From Pseudonocardia sp. (lineage in GTDB: Bacteria > Actinomycetota > Actinomycetes > Mycobacteriales > Pseudonocardiaceae), in NCBI GenBank assembly GCA_030451825.1, contig JAKDNL010000008.1, positions 1 to 41,006 on the forward strand: a stretch of 41,006 nucleotides of DNA, in the 5' to 3' direction. Positions 23,679 through 31,842 of this stretch are shown here, in pieces. Numbering within the stretch: the first letter of the stretch is position 1; each line of letters starts with the position of its first letter. The translations under genes and the position numbers were made by a program. The notes below the pieces were generated by a model. The model ran no database searches, was not told the origin of the DNA, and saw only the letters and a list, made by a program, of their open reading frames with translations.

Positions 23679-24919
23679 GCCAGGGATCTCCCGAGTCCGG
23701 TCTCGGAGCCAGCCGTGACCTCGCCGACGGCGACCAGCGCACGCGCGACCTCGTCGAAGCTCGTGGTCATCGGCGAGAGACCCAGCCGCAGGTGGTCCGG
23801 AGACGCGACCCCCACCAGGACGCCGCGCTCGGCGAGCCGCGCTGCGGCCCCGCCGGCGTCCCGGCAGGCGAGCAAGACGTGGCTGCCCCGGCGGTCGCCC
23901 TCGCGCGGGCCCGCGACGCGCACACCGGAATCGGCAGGCAGCTCATCGGCGAGCTGGACCGCGAAGTCGCCCAGCGCCACCGACCTCGCCCGAACCGGGA
24001 CCATGCCGGTCGTCGCCAACAGATCGATCGTGCACGTCAGGGGCACGGTCGCGAGGATCGGCGGCGTGCCTGACAGGAAGCGCCGCACCGACGGCGCGGG
24101 CCGATAGCCGCGCTCGGCGCCGAAGGGATCGGCCGCTCCCATCCAGCCCTGGACCGGCGATCGCAGATGCTCCTGCCACGGTGCCGCCACGTAGGCGAAC
24201 GCTGGCGCGCCAGGGCCGCCGTTGAGGTACTTGTAGGTGCAGCCCACGGCGAGGTCGACGCCCCAGTCGTCGAGCTGGGACGGCACGGCACCGACGCCGT
24301 GCGAGAGGTCCCACAGCGCGAGCGCACCGACGTCGTGCAGGGCGCGGGTGATCTCGGCGACGTCCGCGAGGTGGCCGGAGCGGTGGGAGACCTGGCTGAG
24401 GACCGCGACGGTGGTGGCGGGCCCCGACGCGTCGCGCACCGTACCGGCCGTGACCCCGTCGGGGCCGACGTCGAGCCACCGCACGTCCAGGCCGCACTCG
24501 CGCGCGACGCCCTCCACCACCCAGCGGTCGGTGGCGAACTCGTGACGCTCGACCAGGATCTCGCGCCGCCCGGGCCGGGCGCCGACCGCGGCGCGCAGCA
24601 GCGCGTAGAGCAGCACCGAAACCGTGTCCGAGACAACGACCTGCCCCGGTCCGGCGCCGAGCGCCACGTCACCCAGCCGGTCGCCGAGCGTCATAGGGTG
24701 ATCGAACCACCCCTCCGGCCAGCCACGGATCAGGCGCCCGCCCCAGCTGTGCTCGACGAACGCGGCCATCCGGGCCGCGGCGGCCCGCGGCGGACGCCCC
24801 AGCGCGTTTCCCTCGAGGTAGACGGTGTCCCGGTCGTCGCTGCCCACGAACCGGTCGCGCAGTCCGGCGAGCGGGTCGCGGGCATCGAGTCGCGCCGCCC
24901 GGGTCAGTGAGTCGCTCAC
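23675..24919 (-). CDS. kynU: Kynureninase
   Basis: 414 residues, the usual length. Fold type I PLP enzyme cleaving kynurenine to anthranilate and alanine. YLEGNALGRPPRAAAARM opens the fold; DLSHGVGAVPSQLDDWGVD holds the PLP-pyridine Asp, and GCTYKYLNGGPGAPAFAYV the PLP lysine; LSGTPPILA and LRLGLSPMTTSFDEV follow near the C-terminus. The start is the GTG at 24919, seven bases behind GGAGGG, not the upstream ATG, which lacks homology. It lies 79 bases after the tryptophan dioxygenase gene and overlaps the ligase gene by four bases, tying anthranilate or alanine formation to the carrier-protein module. Confidence 0.92.
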   Translation of the reverse strand: MSDSLTRAARLDARDPLAGLRDRFVGSDDRDTVYLEGNALGRPPRAAAARMAAFVEHSWGGRLIRGWPEGWFDHPMTLGDRLGDVALGAGPGQVVVSDTVSVLLYALLRAAVGARPGRREILVERHEFATDRWVVEGVARECGLDVRWLDVGPDGVTAGTVRDASGPATTVAVLSQVSHRSGHLADVAEITRALHDVGALALWDLSHGVGAVPSQLDDWGVDLAVGCTYKYLNGGPGAPAFAYVAAPWQEHLRSPVQGWMGAADPFGAERGYRPAPSVRRFLSGTPPILATVPLTCTIDLLATTGMVPVRARSVALGDFAVQLADELPADSGVRVAGPREGDRRGSHVLLACRDAGGAAARLAERGVLVGVASPDHLRLGLSPMTTSFDEVARALVAVGEVTAGSETGLGRSLA

Positions 24920-24998
24920 CGGTAAACCCTCCTTGTCGGCACAATCCCCTCCGACGCATCCTCGACCAAGATCCACCGCCGGAGGCTCGACAGGCAAC

Positions 24999-25850
24999 TC
25001 ATCCGGCGACGACCTCGGAGCGCACGGCGAACAGCTCCGGGAAGAATGTCAGGTCGAGCGCCCTGCGCAGGAAGGCCGTGCCGGAGGAACCACCGGTCCC
25101 GGTACGTGCACCGATGGTGCGTGCAACGACCTGCAGGTGTCGGAAGCGCCATACCTGGAAGTTGTGCTCGACGTCGATCAGGGCCTCGCAGGCCTCGTAG
25201 GTCCGCCACTCGTCGTCGACCGACTCGTAGATCCGCCGGAAGACCGGCACCAGGCCAGCCTGGTACACCCACGGCTCGCGAACGTCGCGGGCGAGGATAT
25301 CCGCCGGTACGCCGTGATCGTGCCGGGCCAGGTAGGCGAGGAATGCGTCGTAGATCGTGGGCTGCTCGTACATCGTCACCAGCAGGTCGCGGCCGGCGGG
25401 CTCGTCGTCGAACTGCGCGAGCATCGACTTGTCCTTGTTTCCGAGGACGAACTCGACGGCGCGGTATTGGTAGGACTGGATGCCCGACGACTGGCCGAGC
25501 ACCGGCCGGAAGCCCGCGAACTCGCTCGGGGTCAGTGTGGTCAGCACCGACCACTGCTCGATCAGCGATCGTTGCAGGTGCTTGATGCGGGCGAGGTCTT
25601 TCAGCGCGTGTTGGAGATCGTCCTCGCAGAGGTGGGTGCGCGCTCGCCGCAGCTCGTGCAGCGCAAGTTTTAGCCACAGCTCAGTCACCTGGTGCTGGAC
25701 GATGAACAACAGCTCGTCCGAGTGGTCGCTGTGCGGGTGCTGGGCCGCCAGTAGCCGGTTCAGATCCAGGTAGGCCGTGTACGTCATCGCATCGGCTGCG
25801 TGCGGCCCGGCTCCTGGCTCCGGTGGGCGTGAGCTTCCTCGTACCGACAT
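24999..25850 (-). CDS. kynA: Tryptophan 2,3-dioxygenase
   Basis: 283 residues. Heme dioxygenase opening the indole ring of tryptophan to N-formylkynurenine. Family blocks: YLDLNRLLAAQHPHSDHSDE, LLFIVQHQVTELWLKLALHE (with the distal His), GQSSGIQSYQYRAVEFVLGN, WRFRHLQVVARTIG (proximal heme His) and GTGGSSGTAFLRRALD, FFPELF. All conserved residues look present. Start ATG at 25850 behind GAGGGGG. It is the first gene of a five-gene operon, with putative operator E 40 bases upstream. Next to two TrpB enzymes, it would consume the tryptophan, or analogue, that they make. Confidence 0.94.
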   Translation of the reverse strand: MSVRGSSRPPEPGAGPHAADAMTYTAYLDLNRLLAAQHPHSDHSDELLFIVQHQVTELWLKLALHELRRARTHLCEDDLQHALKDLARIKHLQRSLIEQWSVLTTLTPSEFAGFRPVLGQSSGIQSYQYRAVEFVLGNKDKSMLAQFDDEPAGRDLLVTMYEQPTIYDAFLAYLARHDHGVPADILARDVREPWVYQAGLVPVFRRIYESVDDEWRTYEACEALIDVEHNFQVWRFRHLQVVARTIGARTGTGGSSGTAFLRRALDLTFFPELFAVRSEVVAG

Positions 25851-25889
25851 GAACCCCCTCCCGACGAGACTCTAACAACCGAGGACCAT

Positions 25890-25905
25890 CTGTTCTAGAA
25901 CTAAT
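25890..25905. promoter_or_regulatory. Putative GntR operator E, upstream of tryptophan dioxygenase
   Basis: GTTCTAGAAC at 25892-25901 is a perfect 10-base palindrome and the best example of the shared element. It lies about 42 bases before the dioxygenase start on the minus strand, in the 63-base gap behind the SDR stop. Confidence 0.65.
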
Positions 25906-25913
25906 GGTGCCCG

Positions 25914-26693
25914 CTACGGGACCGTGTAGCCACCGTCCGCGGTCACCACCGCCCCGGTCATGAACACCGTCGCGTCCGAGAGCAACCAGCCCACCAGCGG
26001 CGCGAGATCCTCGGGCTGGGCAATTCGGCCCTGCGGGGTTCCCGTCGCCATGGCGGCCAGCTGCTTCTCGTCGTCGAGCCACCCCGTGAGGATGTCCGTC
26101 CGGACGGCGCCGGGGGCGAGCACGTTGACCCGGATCCCGTGTCTGGCGTAGTCCAGTGCCGCGGAGCGGCTCAGGCCGACTACCCCGTGCTTGCTGGCGC
26201 AGTACGCCCCGATGCCGGCGGCGGCCACCGTCGCGCCGACGGATGCCGTGTTGAGCACGACACCGCCCCCGGCCCGCAGCATGGCCGGGATCTCGTGGCG
26301 CAGGCAGCGGTAAACGCCCATCAGGTTCACGTCGAGGATGCGTGTGACCTCGGCGGGCTCCTGCTTGTGCAGTGGGCGGCTCGGTCCCTGGGTCCCGGCG
26401 TTGTTGAAGGCCAGGTGCAGGCCGCCGAACCGCTCCTCGGTCCAGGCCACAGCGGCGGCCACCGACTCGTCGTCGGCCACATCGAGAACACACGCGACGG
26501 CTGTGCCGCCCTCCTCAGTGATCCGGCGTGCCCACCCGTCTGCGGCCGCGCGGTTGCGGCCAGCCAGCACGACGGCCGCTCCGCAACCGGCCAAATGGCG
26601 GGCGGCGGCGGCACCGATCCCGCGGCTGGCCCCGGCGATCAGGCACACCTTCTCCCGCAGGTCGGCGTGCCCGAGCCTCGGCAGCCGGGTCAT
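25914..26693 (-). CDS. Short-chain dehydrogenase/reductase (classical SDR)
   Basis: 259 residues. NAD(P) motif CLIAGASRGIGAAAA, NNAG at the strand 4 end (AFNNAGTQGPS), catalytic Ser in VVLNTASVGA and Y-x-x-x-K in YCASKHG; the C-terminus VVTADGGYTVP is typical. It interconverts an alcohol and a ketone with NAD(P)H. The ATG at 26693 overlaps the kinase stop, so it belongs to the operon of the ABC importer, TrpA2 and the FGGY kinase. It probably oxidises a polyol or side-chain hydroxyl of the imported compound; the substrate is not predictable. Confidence 0.9.
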   Translation of the reverse strand: MTRLPRLGHADLREKVCLIAGASRGIGAAAARHLAGCGAAVVLAGRNRAAADGWARRITEEGGTAVACVLDVADDESVAAAVAWTEERFGGLHLAFNNAGTQGPSRPLHKQEPAEVTRILDVNLMGVYRCLRHEIPAMLRAGGGVVLNTASVGATVAAAGIGAYCASKHGVVGLSRSAALDYARHGIRVNVLAPGAVRTDILTGWLDDEKQLAAMATGTPQGRIAQPEDLAPLVGWLLSDATVFMTGAVVTADGGYTVP

Positions 26694-28183
26694 CGGTTGC
26701 CGGGGTCGGCCGTGCGATCGCGGGGCCGGGCCACGTCGCGATGCATCGGGGTGAGGAGCCCGTAGGCCTGGCGGTACACCGCGTAGCGGTCGCCGAGCAG
26801 CTCGGCCCGGCCGGGATTGGGTCGGCACTCGAGGTCCCAACGCGCCAGCTCGGCACCTTGGACCCACGGGTCGGCGCCGGTGTGCGCCGCGACGGCCAGG
26901 GCCCCCGCACCGACGACGGCGGTGTCGGGCTCGCCGGAGCGTCGCACGACCCGCCCGGTGGCGTCGGCGAGTATGCCACACCACAGTTCGCTCCGGCTCC
27001 CGCCGCCGGAGACCCGCAGCTCAGTGATTGCGGTTCCGGCAGCCTCCTCGACCGAGTCCACCAGCTCCCGGGCGGAGAAGGCGACGCCTTCGAGCACCGC
27101 GCGGCACAGCTCCGGAAACCCCGCCCCCGGATGCAGCCCGGTGAACCACCCCCGAACCTCGCTGTCCCACAGCGGGGCGCGCTCGCCCATCAGGTGCGGC
27201 GCGTGCACGACCCCAGTCGCCCCCGGCTCGGCCCGCGCTGCGGCGTCGAGCACCTCCTCGACCGTGTGCCCGGTCGCGGCGGCCCACCAGCGGAGCGTGT
27301 CGCCACCCGACTGGGTCGGCCCGGCGTGAATACATCGGCCGCAGAACGGGGCGAAGCCGACGACGCCCGGTGCGCCGGTGCCGCCGCCGTCGAGGGCGCC
27401 GACGATCAACGACGTGCCGATGACGACCATCGTGTCGCCGGGCTGCTGGAGCCCGGATCCGAGGACGTTGCCGATGGCGTCCATCGTCGCGGTGGCGACC
27501 GTGGTCCCTGCGGCGATGCCGTGCCAGTCCCGCCGCGTCGCGCCGACGGCGCGGTCCGCCGGGTTCAGCGGCGCGAGCCGGCCGGCCAGACCGGCCACCG
27601 CGTCGAGGCCCGGCAGGTAGCGGCCGCCCACCCCGACCACCTTGAACGAGCCGTGTGGGTCGGCCGCGACCGCGCCGGTGAGCCGTGCGTTGACGTAGTC
27701 CTTGGGCAGCAGCAGCCAGCGGGTTGCCGCCCAGACCTCGGGCTCGTACCGGGCCAGCCACACCGCCCGGGGCACGGGGCTGGAGGCGTCGACGGGGAGG
27801 CCCGTGGAACCGGGGCCACCGAGGCCGTCGTTGAGCTCGCGGACCTCGGCGGTGCAGCGCAGGTCTTGCCAGAGGATCGCCGGGCGCAGCGGCCGCAGGT
27901 CATCGTCGACGGCGAGATGCGTGTCGACCTGGCTGGTGATGCCGATGGCCCGCACCTCGGCGAGATCAATCTCGGCGGCGATCTCGGCGACGCCGGTGTC
28001 GACGGCGTCCACCCAGTCCTCGCCGCGCTGCTCCACGTGATCCAGTCGCGGCCGGGTCGTTCCGTAGCCCGCCGATCCGGACGCCAGCGCCGCGCCGTGC
28101 TCGTCGAAGGCGATGGCCTTCGCCGCCGTGGTACCGACGTCGACTCCCAGCCACCGGGCGCGGTGAAGCTCACTCCCGGCCAT
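26690..28183 (-). CDS. FGGY-family carbohydrate kinase
   Basis: 497 residues. The two actin-like halves are clear: LGVDVGTTAAKAIAFDEHG (phosphate 1), the substrate region AILWQDLRCTAEV, phosphate 2 VVIGTSLIVGAL, HLMGERAPLWDSEVRGWF and the C-terminal ATP loop ELRVSGGGSRSELW. It phosphorylates a sugar, polyol or related hydroxy compound with ATP, like xylulokinase or gluconate kinase, but the substrate cannot be named. The start overlaps the end of TrpA2 by 14 bases. Kinase plus TrpA suggests that a phosphorylated side chain is made and then cleaved by a retro-aldol reaction, as TrpA does with indole-glycerol phosphate (inference). Confidence 0.9.
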   Translation of the reverse strand: MAGSELHRARWLGVDVGTTAAKAIAFDEHGAALASGSAGYGTTRPRLDHVEQRGEDWVDAVDTGVAEIAAEIDLAEVRAIGITSQVDTHLAVDDDLRPLRPAILWQDLRCTAEVRELNDGLGGPGSTGLPVDASSPVPRAVWLARYEPEVWAATRWLLLPKDYVNARLTGAVAADPHGSFKVVGVGGRYLPGLDAVAGLAGRLAPLNPADRAVGATRRDWHGIAAGTTVATATMDAIGNVLGSGLQQPGDTMVVIGTSLIVGALDGGGTGAPGVVGFAPFCGRCIHAGPTQSGGDTLRWWAAATGHTVEEVLDAAARAEPGATGVVHAPHLMGERAPLWDSEVRGWFTGLHPGAGFPELCRAVLEGVAFSARELVDSVEEAAGTAITELRVSGGGSRSELWCGILADATGRVVRRSGEPDTAVVGAGALAVAAHTGADPWVQGAELARWDLECRPNPGRAELLGDRYAVYRQAYGLLTPMHRDVARPRDRTADPGNR

Positions 28184-28922
28184 CGATCGCCCTCCGTAGA
28201 CCGTCGAGAAGGGTCCGCAACGGGCGGAGGCCGGCCCGGGCCGCCCGGATGCAGGCCGAGCCGACGACCACGCCGTCGGCACCGAGTTCGATGGCGGTCC
28301 GAGCGTGCTCAGGACCGGAGATGCCGAACCCTAGGGCGATCGGGATGCGGACCCCCTGCTCCCGCAGCCGTGACAGCAGCGCCCGGTTGGTTTCGTCCAC
28401 CGTCGCGCGCTCCCCGGTGCGGCCTGCGGCCGCCGCGAGCATGGCGTAACGGGCATCGGCGAGGGTTGCCGCGCACACCTGGGCCGCCGATGGCGGGTGG
28501 CCGAGGAACGGGACGACGTCCAGGGCCGCCATCGTTGCGACCTGCTGGTTCAGCGCGACCGGATCAGCGTCGGGGAGCAGGATCGCAGACGCCCCCGAGT
28601 CGCTGACCCGGGCCAGGTACCACTCGTCGAGATGCTCGCGGTAGCTCATCCACACCGTGTACGACGCTTCCGCGGCCGCGCACTCACGACCGAGCAGGGC
28701 GGCGGCCCTCCCGGTGTCGAGCCCCGCCGCGAGAGCCCGGACCATCGACTCCTCCACCTCGGGCCCGTCCAGCGGCGGGGCGACCACCGGAATGCCTGCC
28801 TCGACCACATCGACCCCATGCTCGACGTAGCAGGACACGCTGGCGACCGAGGCCGCAGGATCCCCCAGCGGGAGATAGCAGATCAACAGGGGACGGGCCG
28901 CACGCGGCCGCGGACCGATCAC
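28170..28922 (-). CDS. Divergent tryptophan synthase alpha-like protein (TrpA2)
   Basis: 250 residues with the TrpA barrel layout. The catalytic pair is kept: Glu in VVEAGIPVVAP and Asp in PPLDGPEVEES. The phosphate-loop equivalent AAGRTGERATV keeps G-x-TG-x-R, and LGFGISGPEHARTAIELGAD matches the strand 7-8 region. The YSN loop of true TrpA is replaced by WMSYREHLDEWY, so the indole pocket probably differs. It may split another aryl-glycerol-phosphate-like compound. The GTG at 28922 overlaps the ABC ATPase stop and the end overlaps the kinase gene, so all are one operon. Confidence 0.8.
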   Translation of the reverse strand: MIGPRPRAARPLLICYLPLGDPAASVASVSCYVEHGVDVVEAGIPVVAPPLDGPEVEESMVRALAAGLDTGRAAALLGRECAAAEASYTVWMSYREHLDEWYLARVSDSGASAILLPDADPVALNQQVATMAALDVVPFLGHPPSAAQVCAATLADARYAMLAAAAGRTGERATVDETNRALLSRLREQGVRIPIALGFGISGPEHARTAIELGADGVVVGSACIRAARAGLRPLRTLLDGLRRAIDGRE

Positions 28923-29731
28923 GACCGGTGGCCGACGGGTTCGGAACCCGGGCCCATCACGTCCGGGCGCAGTAGCGCGCGAACCGCGTGGCGCAGGGGC
29001 ACGAACTCAGGGTGGCTAAGGGCCTCGTCAAGGTCCCCCTCGTGGCGCGCGAACGGGACCTTGAAGAGCTGCCGGATCCTGGCCGGCCGGCTCGACATCA
29101 CCACGACCCGGTCGGCGAGCAGGAGCGCCTCGTCGATGTCGTGCGTGACCAGGATCGTCGTGGTTCCGGCGCGCCGGACAATGGCGAGCAGCTCCTCCTG
29201 TAGGTACCCCCTGGTGAGCGCGTCCAGGGCAGCGAACGGCTCGTCGAGCAGCAGCAGCTTCGGTTCCAGGGTAAGGCCGCGGGCGAGCGCTGCGCGCTGC
29301 TGCATCCCCCCGCTGAGCTGATGGGGGTACCTGCCGCCGTGCTCCGTCAGGTTCACCAGGTCGAGCGCTTCCCGGGCTCGGCGCCGCCGCTCGGTTCGGT
29401 CGAGCCCGGTCTGCTCGAGGGCGAACTCCACGTTGCCGGTCACCGACCGCCAGGGCAGTAGCCGAGGGCTTTGGAAGACGTAGGCACAGCGCAGATCGGG
29501 ATCGGCGAGCTCGACGGCCCCCTCGCTGACCTGGGTGAGACCGGCAACGACGTTCAGCAGCGTCGATTTGCCGCAGCCTGATGGCCCGACTACGGCGAGC
29601 AGCTCGCCCGTCAGCACGTCGAGATCGACGTTCTCGAGCACCGGGCCGGCGGCGCGATCATACGACTTGCCCACCCCCCGGAACCGGATCTGCGCGGCCG
29701 GGGAGACCTCACTTGCCACGGAGATGCCCAT
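28919..29731 (-). CDS. ABC transporter ATPase, nitrate/sulfonate/taurine type
   Basis: 270 residues. Walker A VGPSGCGKSTLL, Q-loop YVFQSPRLLPW, signature HQLSGGMQQRAALARGL, Walker B KLLLLDEPFAALD and the switch His in LVTHDIDEALLLADR. This is the SsuB/TauB/NrtD class that drives import with one permease and one lipoprotein, both encoded just upstream in the operon. ATG at 29731, one base from the permease stop. Confidence 0.95.
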   Translation of the reverse strand: MGISVASEVSPAAQIRFRGVGKSYDRAAGPVLENVDLDVLTGELLAVVGPSGCGKSTLLNVVAGLTQVSEGAVELADPDLRCAYVFQSPRLLPWRSVTGNVEFALEQTGLDRTERRRRAREALDLVNLTEHGGRYPHQLSGGMQQRAALARGLTLEPKLLLLDEPFAALDALTRGYLQEELLAIVRRAGTTTILVTHDIDEALLLADRVVVMSSRPARIRQLFKVPFARHEGDLDEALSHPEFVPLRHAVRALLRPDVMGPGSEPVGHRS

Positions 29732-29732
29732 C

Positions 29733-30599
29733 TCAGTCCCTCCGCAGATGCCGGGTCAGGCGCCGTTCGATCGGGCGGAAGGCCCCATACTCGACGAGCA
29801 GGGTCAGCGCGACCACCGACAGGCCCCACATGAAGACCGCCTTGGTGTCTAGCAGCTTGATCGCACTGCTGATCTGGAAGCCGACACCCGGTGTGCCCAT
29901 GAGGTACTCCGAGAACAGCGTGATCTGCCAGGCGACACCCAGTGTCACCCGAGCGCCGGCGAGGAAGTACGGGACGACCGCGGGGAGGACCACCGAGCGC
30001 ATAATCGTGGTCTCCGGCGCGTGGTAGGCACGAGCCATGTCGACGAGATCCTGGTCGATGGCCCGCGTCCCTTGAATGACGTTGAGCAGGAAAAAGGTCA
30101 GCGACCCAGCAATCGTCACGCCGACCACGGAGAGGTCGCCAGTGCCGGCGACGACCAGCGCCAACGCGATCAGGACGATCGTCGGCACGGTCTGGAGGAA
30201 TACCAGCGCCACCCGGCTCAGGTCTTCGGCGACCGCGGACCGCCCGATGAGGATCCCGAGCGGCAGACCGATGACGACCACGATGCCGAACGCCGTCACC
30301 AGGTGTTGCAGGGTGGAGACCATCTCGGAGAGCCACACCCCCCGGGCTGCGGCCTCGAGGAAGGAACCCCCGACGTCGACCGGTGCCGGCAGCACGTACC
30401 CGGGGTAGAAGGGGGCGAGCAGAGCCCACAGAAGGTAGATGGCGAGCCCCGCGAGTACCACCCGTGCTGGCCGCAGCCACGGTCGCCGAGGCGCCCTGCC
30501 GACCTTCCCGGGACCTGAGCCGGGCCGGGAGTTCGCATGGGCGTCGCGGGTGCTCTCGCCGGTGGCCGCCTCGGCCGTATCATTGGTACCTGTGCTCAT
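29733..30599 (-). CDS. ABC transporter permease, nitrate/sulfonate/taurine type
   Basis: 288 residues from MSTGTND. A polar N-terminal tail of about 45 residues precedes about six membrane segments: VVLAGLAIYLLWALLAPFY, STLQHLVTAFGIVVVIGLPL, VALVFLQTVPTIVLIALALV, VTIAGSLTFFLLNVI and others. The EAA loop that contacts the ATPase is recognisable as ARAYHAPETTIMRSVVLPAV. Belongs to the BPD_transp_1 fold with SsuC/TauC. The ATG at 30599 is next to the binding-protein stop. Confidence 0.93.
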   Translation of the reverse strand: MSTGTNDTAEAATGESTRDAHANSRPGSGPGKVGRAPRRPWLRPARVVLAGLAIYLLWALLAPFYPGYVLPAPVDVGGSFLEAAARGVWLSEMVSTLQHLVTAFGIVVVIGLPLGILIGRSAVAEDLSRVALVFLQTVPTIVLIALALVVAGTGDLSVVGVTIAGSLTFFLLNVIQGTRAIDQDLVDMARAYHAPETTIMRSVVLPAVVPYFLAGARVTLGVAWQITLFSEYLMGTPGVGFQISSAIKLLDTKAVFMWGLSVVALTLLVEYGAFRPIERRLTRHLRRD

Positions 30600-30600
30600 C

Positions 30601-31629
30601 TCATCCTCCCGCAGTGATCCGGAACAGCGACGCGGGATCTTGCGGCACGGTCTGGGTGAAACCGGATCGGGCCAGCAGCGGGAAGATCTTTGTCCAGGTC
30701 TCGACATCACGCCGGGTCACCCGCTTCTGTTCCTCGGTTGTCCCAGCCAGATTGAGCACCTGCGCGACCTGCTGAAGCTGCCCCTTGGGCAGCCCGCTGA
30801 CCCTGCTGGACGCGTCCAGCACCGTGTCTGGTTCCCGCTGGAACGTGCTCCAGGCCGTGAGCGTCGCCTTCGTCAGCGCGTCTACGAAGCCGGGATTCGC
30901 TGCCACGAAATCGGAGCGGGCGATGAAACCACCGTTCATCACCGCGGGATCACCGAAGGCGGCTTGAAACGCGTCCTGGACGCTGAAGACCGGCCGGTAG
31001 CCCTGCGCCAGCAGGGGAGCGGTCGCGGGGGCTTCCAGGAAAGCTCCCTGGACCCGGCCGAGAGCCAACTCCTGAGCGGCGGCGTCGGTCTCGGTTAGCG
31101 CGAAGCTCTCCTCGATGGTGCGACCGGTGGTCGCCAGGACGGCCGCCTGCTCGGCGCCGAACCTGCTGCTTAGCGGCGCGATCGCGACCGGCTTGCCGGC
31201 GAGGTCCTGGATCGATCGCGCCGGCGAGCCCGGCGGGACGAGGAGCTGTGGCCCGGGGGTCCACCTGGCCATCGGAAAGAAGTAGGTGGTGTCGATCCCG
31301 TACTGCTCCTTGATGCGTGGCATGAAGGACGGCACTGTCGTGATCACGTCGAGGTCGCCCCGACCGAACGCGGGGACCTGCGTGGTCGCATCGAGTACCT
31401 CGAACCGCACCCGATAGGGCGTGCCGGCGAAGAAGCGACCGGGGTCGGACATCAGATAGTCGAAGATCGGGTGGAAGGGCACGTCGATACCGATGGTGAC
31501 CGGGCGGGTCGTGGCATCGATCGGGCCTTCCGAGGTCCCCGTGTTGCCCTGGTTGGACGCGCAACTTGCGAGGGATGCGCAGACCAACAGGACCGCAGCA
31601 CCGAAAGCGAACTGACGGGACAGCCGCAT
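30601..31629 (-). CDS. ABC transporter substrate-binding lipoprotein (SsuA/TauA/NMT1-like)
   Basis: 342 residues. A lipoprotein signal peptide MRLSRQFAFGAAVLLVCASL is followed by the lipobox ASC at about residue 23. The mature part has the two-lobed fold of the nitrate/sulfonate/taurine group: VTIGIDVPFHPIFDYL, GRGDLDVITTVPSFMP, DLAGKPVAIAPLSSRF, ALGRVQGAFLEAPATAPLLA and FIARSDFVAANPGFVDAL. Ligands of this group are small anionic or zwitterionic organics such as sulfonates and aromatic or thiamine-precursor compounds; the ligand here is unknown but is likely to be the pathway's external substrate. A 213-base non-coding gap separates it from TrpA3 upstream, and no clear operator is seen in it. 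Confidence 0.92.
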   Translation of the reverse strand: MRLSRQFAFGAAVLLVCASLASCASNQGNTGTSEGPIDATTRPVTIGIDVPFHPIFDYLMSDPGRFFAGTPYRVRFEVLDATTQVPAFGRGDLDVITTVPSFMPRIKEQYGIDTTYFFPMARWTPGPQLLVPPGSPARSIQDLAGKPVAIAPLSSRFGAEQAAVLATTGRTIEESFALTETDAAAQELALGRVQGAFLEAPATAPLLAQGYRPVFSVQDAFQAAFGDPAVMNGGFIARSDFVAANPGFVDALTKATLTAWSTFQREPDTVLDASSRVSGLPKGQLQQVAQVLNLAGTTEEQKRVTRRDVETWTKIFPLLARSGFTQTVPQDPASLFRITAGG

Positions 31630-31842
31630 GGCGACGACCTCCTCTTTCGATCATCCAGCACTGATTGTCTCGCCGGGCAGGCGAGCGGCGGTGCGGGGCG
31701 GGCGGCGCGGCCCGTCGCACGGCGGACGATGATGACACCGTTCTGCGGGGACCGCGCCACATCACCCACCGAGGCACCCGGTCCGCAACCTGAGGCGGCT
31801 GCGCTCCACCAAGCGGCGATGGCGGTTGGGCCCGCGGCGGTG

